Virus record (IMG/VR): IMGVR_UViG_3300006802_000741
Coordinates: 1 to 20,859 of that record
From: a virus
Strand: one strand, 5' to 3'
DNA length: 20,859 nt
Every line of letters starts with the position of its first letter. Position 1 is the first letter of the stretch. Below the pieces are notes generated by a model that made no database searches, had not been told where the DNA came from, and saw only the letters and a program-made list of their open reading frames with translations. Shown piece by piece: positions 13,296 through 19,566 of this stretch. Made by a program: the position numbers and the translations under genes.

Positions 13296-13437
13296 AGAGA
13301 CATGTATAACGTGTGGGTGGAACCACTTTATCTACAGTGAGATGGTTCCTGGTGGATGGTTTTGTGAGGAGTGTGGAACTCCTTCTGCTGATACTCAAGA
13401 ACTCCTCGACCGGGAAGAACCCGGCAACTGGTCATGA
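13285..13437 (+). CDS. Small zinc-ribbon protein
   Basis: 50 aa from ATG 13285 (MDSEETCITCGW); in-frame ATGs at 13267, 13270 and 13276 are alternatives. Two CxxC pairs (TCITCG and FCEECG), separated by about 17 residues, form a probable zinc ribbon. Its stop overlaps the next start by 4 nt (ATGA), supporting real translation. T7 has no clear match at this place. Possible roles are nucleic-acid binding or a replisome accessory function. Confidence 0.7.
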   Translation: MDSEETCITCGWNHFIYSEMVPGGWFCEECGTPSADTQELLDREEPGNWS

Positions 13438-13673
13438 CTGACCTCTCACCCGCCGCACAGGCAGTGCTTGATGCTGTGCTGCAAAAGAGCAATCTCAGCC
13501 CCACCGTTCCCGTTGCCGCCGCCGCCCTGCGGGCTGCTGCTGATCAGGTGATTTCGCCATTGCCACCACCATGCGAAGACTTTGATGAGTACGCGCAAGG
13601 CTTCTTGTCAGCTCATGTCAAGTACCGCGCCGAACTCATCACCATCGCCGCCGAGCTGGAGGGTTTTGAATGA
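13434..13673 (+). CDS. Cyanobacteria/cyanophage conserved small protein (LSPAAQAVLDA family)
   Basis: 79 aa. LSPAAQAVLDAVL...AAALRAAADQVI, then a variable middle and ELITIAAELEG, is a pattern I recall in many copies in marine Synechococcus genomes and their phages. No function is known. Ala-rich and locally more GC-rich than its neighbours (GCCGCCGCCGCCCTGCGG-like codons near 13515-13540), suggesting acquisition from a host. ATGA overlaps on both sides tie it to the polymerase gene. Confidence 0.8.
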   Translation: MTDLSPAAQAVLDAVLQKSNLSPTVPVAAAALRAAADQVISPLPPPCEDFDEYAQGFLSAHVKYRAELITIAAELEGFE

Positions 13674-15454
13674 AACTTCTTTTCGACATCGAAACCAACG
13701 GTCTGCCCCGTCAGGGGCTTGATCACATCCACTGTATCGTTATCAAGGACATTGATACCGAACAAACCTTCCGCTTTAATGACACCGGCCTTAGTGACTC
13801 TGTAACCAATGGTATTACCCTTCTCCAAGAGGCTGATGTTCTCATCGGTCATAATATTGTTGGCTTTGACATACCCGTTATTGAAGGCATCTACCCGTTC
13901 TTCAAAACCAAAGCCACCCTATTCGACACATTGATCCTTAGCCGGATGTTCTTTCCGGATATCCTACATCGAGACTTCCGCAAAAAGCCCATTGGAATGC
14001 CAACAAAGCTATTCGGTAGGCATTCTTTGGAATCTTGGGGTTATCGACTTGGCGATTACAAGGGTGAGTTTGCTAAGAAAACTGACTGGGTTTCCTGGTC
14101 CCAAGAGATGGAAGACTATTGTGAGCAGGATGTTCACGTTGTTGGATCACTCTTCAAGTTGTTTGAAAACAAAGGAATTGCCGACTATGAAGATTCCATC
14201 CGCCTTGAACATGACCTAGCCACGATCATGGCTAAGCAGGAAGTATCCGGCTGGCCCTTTGATGTTGTTGCTGCTCAAAAGTTGGAAGCCACTCTCCGAA
14301 CAGAGATGGACCAACTAGCAGACAAGATGCGGGAAACCTTTCCGTATGTTGATGGGGGACAGATGGTGCCAAAGCGGCCCAACCAAACCCGTGGGTACAT
14401 CAAGGATGCCCCCTTCACCAAACTCAAGGAGTTCAATCCCACAAGCCGCGATCACATCGGCTGGGCATTCATGACTTGGAGGAACTGGAAACCAGAAGTC
14501 TTTACCGACACTGGCCGCCCCAAGATTGATGAAGGTATCCTTATGGGTATCGACACTCAAGAATCCCTGATCTTTGCCCGCATCCTTGAACTACAAAAGG
14601 CCCTTGGACAACTGTCTGATGGCGCTAATGCTTGGCTCAAAGTTGTTACCCGCAATGGACGAATCCACCATGTCTGTCAACTCGCTACCAACACAGGCCG
14701 TAATGCACACTCACGCCCCAATCTTGGGCAGACGAGCAGTGATCCGCGTTGTCGGGCGTTGTTCCTACCGGGTGAAGGCATGGCTCAAGTGGGTGCGGAT
14801 GCTTCTGGTTTGGAGCTTCGTATGCTCGGTCATTATCTTTCTTATTTTGATGGAGGGTCTTTTGCTGACGTTGTTGTCAATGGGGACATTCATCAACAGA
14901 ATGCTGATCGAGTTGGCTGCTCGCGCAAGGACGTTAAGACCTTGACGTATGCCTTTATCTATGGAGCATCTGATAAAAAGATCGGTTACTCATTGGATAA
15001 ATCCCTAGATGACAAGAAAGCAGTCGCCTTGGGAAAGGACATCCGCAAGAAGTTTCTTGAGGCCATCCCAGGCCTAGAGGGGCTCCTGACGGCTGTCAGC
15101 AAGAAAGCTGAGAGTGATGTGCTCAAGGGCCTTGACGGGCGTCCTATCCGCCTTCAGGGCAAGAAACACGCTGCCCTCAACTACCTGCTCCAAAGTGCTG
15201 GGGCCATTGTTTGTAAGAGATGGAACGTCATTGCTTATGAACAATTTCAACAACTAGGGTACAGATGGGACATTGACTATCAATGGCTTGGATGGATCCA
15301 CGATGAAATTCAACTCGCTGTTAAACCACAACTCATTAGTGATGCCAAGTTCCAACTCGAATGGGCAATCGTCCAAGCCGGAGAGTACTACAACCTCAAA
15401 GTCCCGCTTGCCTCTGAAGCAAAAAATGGCCTCTCGTGGGCAGACTGCCACTGA
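13670..15454 (+). CDS. Family A DNA polymerase with 3'-5' exonuclease (T7 gp5-like)
   Basis: 594 aa (T7 gp5 is 704). It replicates the phage genome. Exonuclease residues: Asp6 and Glu8 in FDIETNG, Asp67 in HNIVGFD, Asp154 in YCEQD, so proofreading looks intact. Polymerase motif A ADASGLELR (Asp377), O-helix RKDVKTLTYAFIYGA (Lys423, Tyr427), motif C WIHDEIQ (Asp545, Glu546). Tyr427 is the T7 Tyr526 / E. coli Pol I 762 position; Tyr there reduces discrimination against dideoxynucleotides and has been linked to fast-replicating lytic phages. A strong Shine-Dalgarno GGAGGG (13658-13663) lies 6 nt before the ATG, the best in the operon. Shorter than T7, probably in the thumb region (thioredoxin-binding loop); no host processivity factor can be inferred. 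Confidence 0.97.
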   Translation: MKLLFDIETNGLPRQGLDHIHCIVIKDIDTEQTFRFNDTGLSDSVTNGITLLQEADVLIGHNIVGFDIPVIEGIYPFFKTKATLFDTLILSRMFFPDILHRDFRKKPIGMPTKLFGRHSLESWGYRLGDYKGEFAKKTDWVSWSQEMEDYCEQDVHVVGSLFKLFENKGIADYEDSIRLEHDLATIMAKQEVSGWPFDVVAAQKLEATLRTEMDQLADKMRETFPYVDGGQMVPKRPNQTRGYIKDAPFTKLKEFNPTSRDHIGWAFMTWRNWKPEVFTDTGRPKIDEGILMGIDTQESLIFARILELQKALGQLSDGANAWLKVVTRNGRIHHVCQLATNTGRNAHSRPNLGQTSSDPRCRALFLPGEGMAQVGADASGLELRMLGHYLSYFDGGSFADVVVNGDIHQQNADRVGCSRKDVKTLTYAFIYGASDKKIGYSLDKSLDDKKAVALGKDIRKKFLEAIPGLEGLLTAVSKKAESDVLKGLDGRPIRLQGKKHAALNYLLQSAGAIVCKRWNVIAYEQFQQLGYRWDIDYQWLGWIHDEIQLAVKPQLISDAKFQLEWAIVQAGEYYNLKVPLASEAKNGLSWADCH

Positions 15455-16181
15455 TCTTCAATTGCGTGTTGACGCTGACTTCTATGCTTACCGCGCTTGT
15501 CAATCGGCTGAGACTGAACTTGATTGGGGGGATGACCTCATCACCATTGCTAGTAACTTCCGAGTTGTCCTTGACATCTTTGAAGGAGAACTCAACAACC
15601 TCAGAAAAAGATTTGACACCAACAATGTCACCCTCTACTTCTCTGACACCAAAAACTTCCGTAAGGTTGTATGTCCCGACTACAAGGGAAAACGCACTAA
15701 AAGGAAACCTGTGGGGTACAAGCGACTCCTAGATTGGTGTGGTGCTCATTACAAGGTAGTACGGTATCCGAACATCGAAGCAGACGATGCCCTTGGCCTT
15801 GAGTGTCACCTTGACCCTAGAGAGTTTATTCTTGTTAGTCCCGACAAGGACATGAAACAGATCGCTTGCCGGTTGTATAACGGGGAAGAGGAGATCACTG
15901 TGACCCCAGAAGAGGCAGACTACTGGTTCTGGACGCAGTGTTTGACGGGTGATCCTGTTGATGGATACAAAGGTGTGCCCGGCATTGGTGGTGTTGGTGC
16001 CAAGAAGATTCTGGAAAAGGCAGAGAATCCTTGGGAAGCTATCCTTGAGTCTTATATCAAGGCTGGACAGACTGAGGATGATGCCATCCGCAATGCTCGC
16101 TTGGCGCGTATCCTTCGCCCTGGAGAGTATAACTCAACAACGAAGGAACCTATTCTATGGACACCGCCTACATTGGCTTAG
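15426..16181 (+). CDS. 5'-3' exonuclease (T7 gp6-like, FEN/PIN type)
   Basis: 251 aa from ATG 15426 (MASRGQTATD), chosen because the longer frame reads far back through the polymerase gene; overlap 29 nt. It degrades host DNA and removes RNA primers. Acidic metal ligands: VDADFYAYR near the start, IEADDALG, and LVSPDKDMKQI; the helix-3-turn-helix DNA-binding segment is DGYKGVPGIGGVGAKKIL. All are ordered as in T7 gp6 and other FEN-family nucleases. The polymerase-exonuclease pairing is that of T7. Confidence 0.94.
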   Translation: MASRGQTATDLQLRVDADFYAYRACQSAETELDWGDDLITIASNFRVVLDIFEGELNNLRKRFDTNNVTLYFSDTKNFRKVVCPDYKGKRTKRKPVGYKRLLDWCGAHYKVVRYPNIEADDALGLECHLDPREFILVSPDKDMKQIACRLYNGEEEITVTPEEADYWFWTQCLTGDPVDGYKGVPGIGGVGAKKILEKAENPWEAILESYIKAGQTEDDAIRNARLARILRPGEYNSTTKEPILWTPPTLA

Positions 16182-16423
16182 ATCTTGGCTTATTGTTGGC
16201 TATTGTTTACATACTTGAACCCAACCTACCATACTATCTTAAGCTAAAGATAAGTGAACAATTCATCAACCTCAACCTACGCCTCTATCAAGGAGTATTT
16301 AGAATCCGAATCTGGTATGACCAACAATCGTTACGACCGGGACCAGTGGGACGATTTTTACGAGAGCGAGAACTCCGTAACATCCAACGAAAATACAGCG
16401 ACTTTTTCAAAGATCAACCCTAA
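16157..16423 (+). CDS. Small membrane protein overlapping the DUF3310 gene
   Basis: 88 aa from ATG 16157 with AAGGA at 16143-16147 (9-nt spacing), a better RBS than most genes here. MDTAYIGLDLGLLLAIVYIL is a likely membrane helix; the rest is strongly basic and helical (FRIRIWYDQQSLRPGPVGRFLRERELR). The last 107 nt overlap the DUF3310 gene in another frame, so it could be a partly overprinted gene. It fills an otherwise unexplained gap of about 135 nt. No family recognised. Confidence 0.6.
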   Translation: MDTAYIGLDLGLLLAIVYILEPNLPYYLKLKISEQFINLNLRLYQGVFRIRIWYDQQSLRPGPVGRFLRERELRNIQRKYSDFFKDQP

Positions 16424-16616
16424 GCATTACCAACATGGACGAATCCAAGTTTGGGATTTTATTGTGGATCAGCAGCTCGATTTTCTGGCTGGTAATGTCG
16501 TTAAGTATCTCTGCCGTGCTGGCCGAAAGGATAAGGAGTCTACGCTTGACGACCTCCTCAAGGCTCAAGTATACCTCAATAAAAAAATCGAATCCCTGAC
16601 TGATGAAAACCCCTGA
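16317..16616 (+). CDS. DUF3310 protein (related to the T7 gp1.7 group)
   Basis: 99 aa from ATG 16317; an in-frame GTG at 16254 would add 21 residues. The domain occupies residues about 31-90: SKINPKHYQHGRIQVWDFIVDQQLDFLAGNV with VKYLCRAGRKDKESTLDDLLKAQVYL, the typical HY...E/W..D...G...KYL.R.G.K...DL.KA..YL pattern. T7 gp1.7, which contains this domain, is a nucleotide kinase (dTMP/dGMP), so a nucleotide role fits the neighbours MazG and RNR. An N-terminal 30-residue Asn/Ser/acidic stretch precedes it. Confidence 0.88.
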   Translation: MTNNRYDRDQWDDFYESENSVTSNENTATFSKINPKHYQHGRIQVWDFIVDQQLDFLAGNVVKYLCRAGRKDKESTLDDLLKAQVYLNKKIESLTDENP

Positions 16617-16980
16617 GCACCTGATTGAACAAGCGTTTGTCTTTCGACTTGCTGCTGAACAATCAATTGATCCAGATGATGAAGCAGTTCAAGAGATGCA
16701 ACTCACCCTCATTCGGGAAGAGTTTAATGAACTTCTTGAGGCTCACATCAATGAAGAAGAAGAATCCGATAAGGTTCATACCTTAAAGGAACTAGCAGAT
16801 CTCGTCTTTGTCTGTTACCAATATGCCGTTGCTCGCAACTGGAACCTTGACATCGCCCTAACGCGAGTGTTCGAATCCAACATGAGCAAGTTCGTGGACG
16901 GGAAGCCCCTCCGCCGCGAAGATGGTAAGATACTCAAGGGGCCCAACTACCAACCACCTTTCCTTGACGACCTCGTATGA
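16603..16980 (+). CDS. mazG: MazG-like nucleotide pyrophosphohydrolase
   Basis: 125 aa, all-alpha NTP-PPase superfamily. Metal ligands are in REEFNELLEA (ExxE) and LKELADLVFVCYQYA (ExxD), with the C-terminal block RVFESNMSKFVDGKPLRREDGKI...GPNYQPP typical of phage members (HisE/PRA-PH-like). The family hydrolyses (d)NTPs to monophosphates; cyanophage MazG has been proposed to act on (p)ppGpp, but reported biochemistry favours dNTPs such as dGTP and dCTP. The overlaps (14 nt before, ATGA after) tie it to DUF3310 and RNR. Confidence 0.9.
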   Translation: MKTPEHLIEQAFVFRLAAEQSIDPDDEAVQEMQLTLIREEFNELLEAHINEEEESDKVHTLKELADLVFVCYQYAVARNWNLDIALTRVFESNMSKFVDGKPLRREDGKILKGPNYQPPFLDDLV

Positions 16981-18410
16981 CCGCCTTTGCTGACCTCGGG
17001 GACACCCCCAACACTATCGCCCGGACTGGTCGCGTCCAGAATTGGATCGATGATCCGGAATCCCGTTTGCCCGTGTCTTGCACAGTCTTTGTTGTTGAAG
17101 ATGAAATGGAGGGACCCAATGGAATCGAAGCCTCATGGCGCTTTGTCTCACACGCTCTCCGCAACGGAGCAGGAGTTGCTGTTCACCTATCTAAACTCCG
17201 TGAACGAGGCAGCGAAAATGGAAGAGGACTCGTGGCGTCTGGCCCTGTGTCATTCGCCCGCATCTACTCAACCCTCAACGAAATCCTGAGGCGCGGTGGT
17301 GTCTACAAGAATGGTGCCGTGGTGTGTCACCTTGATTACACCCACCCTGATGCTATTGAGTTTATCAAGGCTTCCCGCACTGAACTATCTTGGGTCAAGC
17401 GTTGCCTCAATGTAGATCCTGGGTTCCTCACCACTGCTTCCCCTGAGCTGATTGACGCCACCCTTGAAGGTATTAAGAAGGGTGACATTTGGCTGAATAA
17501 GATCCGCTACGACGCGGAAGGTAATCGAATTTATGGAAATGTCTGCCTTGAAGTTTATCTTCCTAGCCGTGGTACTTGTCTACTTCAGCACATCAATCTG
17601 GGTGCTTGCCGCCTTGAAGACCTCACCCCAGCTTTCGTAGAAGGGATGACTTCTCTTGTTAATCTTCATGCCAAGACTGGTGTGGGAGAAACAGGAGAGT
17701 ACCTGGATCCTGAGGTGGATAAGCAGGTTGGTTTGGGTGTGCTTGGGCTGGCTAACTTTCTTTGTCAGAACAACGTCACCTACAAACAATTTGGAGAAGC
17801 CTTAGATGCTTACCATTCACACCAACCGACACACACACCAGCATACATTCTCGTTTCAGAGCTGGCCAAGTCAATTGAAATTGCGGCGCAGATCGCTCGT
17901 CAAGCAGGTATGCACCGGGCCTTTGCTATTGCTCCTACCGCTTCTTGTAGTTACAACAACATTGATCTTCGGGGCTACACTACCACTCCTGAGTTGGCTC
18001 CTCCTATCAGCCGCCACGTTGACCGCGATTCTGGGACGTTTGGAGTACAATCATATGCGTACCCGCCTGATTGCGAAATCGCGTCGGAAGTAGGGTGGCA
18101 TGATTACCGAAAGGTAGTTGATGGGGTAGTGACGTTGTTCCGCTCAACAATGCTATTTCATGGATACTCCTTCAATAGCTGGTCCGATGTTGTGACTTAT
18201 GACCGAGAGTTCCTTAGGGAATGGATGGCATCATCCCAGACTTCCCTTTACTATGCTCTTCAGGTCATGCCAGATACGCAAGCAAAGGATGATGCTCTTG
18301 CTGCCCTAGATGATGACTTCAAAGATCTCTTCTCATTTGAAGAGGAGGATTGTGGTTGTCCTGTTTCCGAACCAACCAACGACAACATTTGTATTCCTTG
18401 CGGAGAATAA
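16977..18410 (+). CDS. Ribonucleotide reductase alpha subunit (class 0/class I-like, minimal)
   Basis: 477 aa, much shorter than class Ia NrdA (about 760). Converts ribonucleotides to deoxyribonucleotides. Active site: Cys35 (VSCTV) and Cys201 (GTCLL) as redox pair; Asn188-Cys190-Glu192 in GNVCLEV as radical Cys motif; PTASCSYNN loop. Tyr425-Tyr426 in TSLYYAL match the E. coli Tyr730-Tyr731 radical-transfer pair, which class II enzymes lack. C-terminal Cys459, Cys461, Cys472 and Cys475 form the swinging reducing tail. There is no ATP cone, so overall activity is not ATP/dATP-controlled there. Older annotation would say class II NrdJ, but the adjacent beta gene and the Tyr pair argue for the cyanophage clade called class 0 (described around Synechococcus phage S-CBP4). 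Confidence 0.92.
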   Translation: MTAFADLGDTPNTIARTGRVQNWIDDPESRLPVSCTVFVVEDEMEGPNGIEASWRFVSHALRNGAGVAVHLSKLRERGSENGRGLVASGPVSFARIYSTLNEILRRGGVYKNGAVVCHLDYTHPDAIEFIKASRTELSWVKRCLNVDPGFLTTASPELIDATLEGIKKGDIWLNKIRYDAEGNRIYGNVCLEVYLPSRGTCLLQHINLGACRLEDLTPAFVEGMTSLVNLHAKTGVGETGEYLDPEVDKQVGLGVLGLANFLCQNNVTYKQFGEALDAYHSHQPTHTPAYILVSELAKSIEIAAQIARQAGMHRAFAIAPTASCSYNNIDLRGYTTTPELAPPISRHVDRDSGTFGVQSYAYPPDCEIASEVGWHDYRKVVDGVVTLFRSTMLFHGYSFNSWSDVVTYDREFLREWMASSQTSLYYALQVMPDTQAKDDALAALDDDFKDLFSFEEEDCGCPVSEPTNDNICIPCGE

Positions 18411-19141
18411 TGAACGCAACTCTTTCCCCCTATGATCAAGTAATTTCAAGAAAAAGAAAATGGACTCCGGTTGCTGTTCAAAAGGGGAAACTCGTTGACG
18501 GGGCTGAGGATGCACTTTACCGTGCCCTTGGTCTCCGTCATCTTGAATTGCCGGTGCGAGAGTTCCTACAACAGGGACTCGAAAAGGAACTACCTAATAC
18601 CCCTGGTGTTAGAGAAGCTCTTCTGTCTAACCAGTTGGATGAAGAGAGGCATGATCAAGCCCTTAACTATGTAGTGGCTGCTCATGGTTCAAATGAAAAG
18701 TTTGAATCCGAAGCCAAGCACATTCTTAAGGCGTGGCTGGATGCCCCTGAACATCCACTTCTAAAAGCCGCTATCCTTGAACGCAGTGTCTTCTTCGTCA
18801 TCCTCCCCTTCTTCCGATTCAACGGTGACATCGGAATCCGAACCACAGCAGCCGACATCAGCCGAGATGAACAAACGCATGTCGCAATCCACTCGATGGT
18901 CTGCTCCGAGTTGGGCCTTAAGTCCACATCAAGCCTCAATCGACTTCGTAGAGCGACTGTGGGATGGGTAGTAGATGGGCTGGGTAAATCTCAAAATAAG
19001 TATCTTGATAAAGATTTTTGGTTGGCTCAATCTGATTCCCTCTACGAAAGAGGAAAAGCACCAGGACTAAAGGAAACCCAGCGGGCTCGTATGCCTGCTT
19101 TCTTTGAAGCCTCTAACAACGACCTTCCACAATATGGCTGA
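18410..19141 (+). CDS. Ferritin-like RNR beta subunit (metal cofactor, apparently lacking the radical Tyr)
   Basis: 243 aa from ATG 18410 (MNATLSPYDQ), sharing one base with the alpha stop; SD-like GGAG at 18402-18405. Metal ligands: a Glu near 46-51 (ELPVREF), Glu78-xx-His81 (DEERHDQ), Glu124 (ILERSVFF), and Glu154-xx-His157 (DEQTHVAIH), in the ferritin/NrdB order. In E. coli NrdB the radical Tyr122 lies four residues after His118; here that place is Leu85, so no Tyr. The C-terminus ends NNDLPQYG, whose Tyr242 could be the Tyr356-equivalent relay. It provides the oxidising cofactor for the alpha subunit. Confidence 0.9.
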   Translation: MNATLSPYDQVISRKRKWTPVAVQKGKLVDGAEDALYRALGLRHLELPVREFLQQGLEKELPNTPGVREALLSNQLDEERHDQALNYVVAAHGSNEKFESEAKHILKAWLDAPEHPLLKAAILERSVFFVILPFFRFNGDIGIRTTAADISRDEQTHVAIHSMVCSELGLKSTSSLNRLRRATVGWVVDGLGKSQNKYLDKDFWLAQSDSLYERGKAPGLKETQRARMPAFFEASNNDLPQYG

Positions 19142-19337
19142 CGCCTACTTCGACACCGAAACCATTCCCCTCACCAGTGTTATTGGTGGGAGGATTGATC
19201 TGAACACTCTTATTGAAGAGCTTGATCATATGTATCCAGACAACTATCCAGACCACGAGATGACACCGTGGGAGGCTGGACGTATGGCTGGAGTGATTGA
19301 AGTGATTCGATTCCTTAAATCAAAACGTAAGCTTTAA
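19134..19337 (+). CDS. Small hypothetical protein after the RNR pair
   Basis: 67 aa from ATG 19134 (MADAYFDTETIPLTSVIGGR), overlapping the beta gene by 8 nt. Acidic N-terminal part with YPDNYPDHE and a helical C-terminus (AGRMAGVIEVIRFLKSKRKL). No family recognised. It lies between replication/nucleotide genes and the structural block. Confidence 0.7.
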   Translation: MADAYFDTETIPLTSVIGGRIDLNTLIEELDHMYPDNYPDHEMTPWEAGRMAGVIEVIRFLKSKRKL

Positions 19338-19341
19338 CATC

Positions 19342-19563
19342 ATGTGTCTTTCTCCTAAAATGCCACCCCCGCCGGAACCGCCGCCCCCGCCCCCGGCTCC
19401 TGTGATTACGGGAACTCAACCCACCACGGTTAAGCCCACCATGTCTAAGCGGGCTTCGCTGCGTCAAGCAAGCCAAGGCCCCTCTAGCCTGAGCATTCCT
19501 CTTGGCGGTGCTGGTGGTGGAGCATCCTCCACTTCTCTGACTAATCTTAGTATTGGTAAATAA
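19342..19563 (+). CDS. Pro-rich virion-associated protein (T7 gp7.3-like by position)
   Basis: 73 aa. The N-terminus MCLSPKMPPPPEPPPPPPAP contains a polyproline run, followed by a Ser/Arg/Gly-rich region ending SLSIPLGGAGGG...LTNLSIGK. Small proteins of this type (MC + polyproline, then a L-x-I-x-x-x-G-rich end) sit directly before the portal gene in many T7-like phages; T7 gp7.3, a tail-assembly/virion protein at this place, also ends in a basic SLSV...GGGINI tail. Likely an internal or tail-associated virion component. No domain proves it. Confidence 0.75.
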   Translation: MCLSPKMPPPPEPPPPPPAPVITGTQPTTVKPTMSKRASLRQASQGPSSLSIPLGGAGGGASSTSLTNLSIGK

Positions 19564-19566
19564 CAA

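Noticed and set aside
16254-16316. Upstream GTG start for the DUF3310 gene
   Set aside because: No RBS near 16254, the added 21 residues are outside the domain, and it would lengthen overlap with the membrane gene. ATG 16317 preferred, though not certain.
16977-18410. Annotation as class II, cobalamin-dependent RNR (NrdJ)
   Set aside because: The Tyr-Tyr transfer pair and the adjacent ferritin-like beta gene fit a class I/0 enzyme; the short length alone gave rise to the class II label in older annotations.
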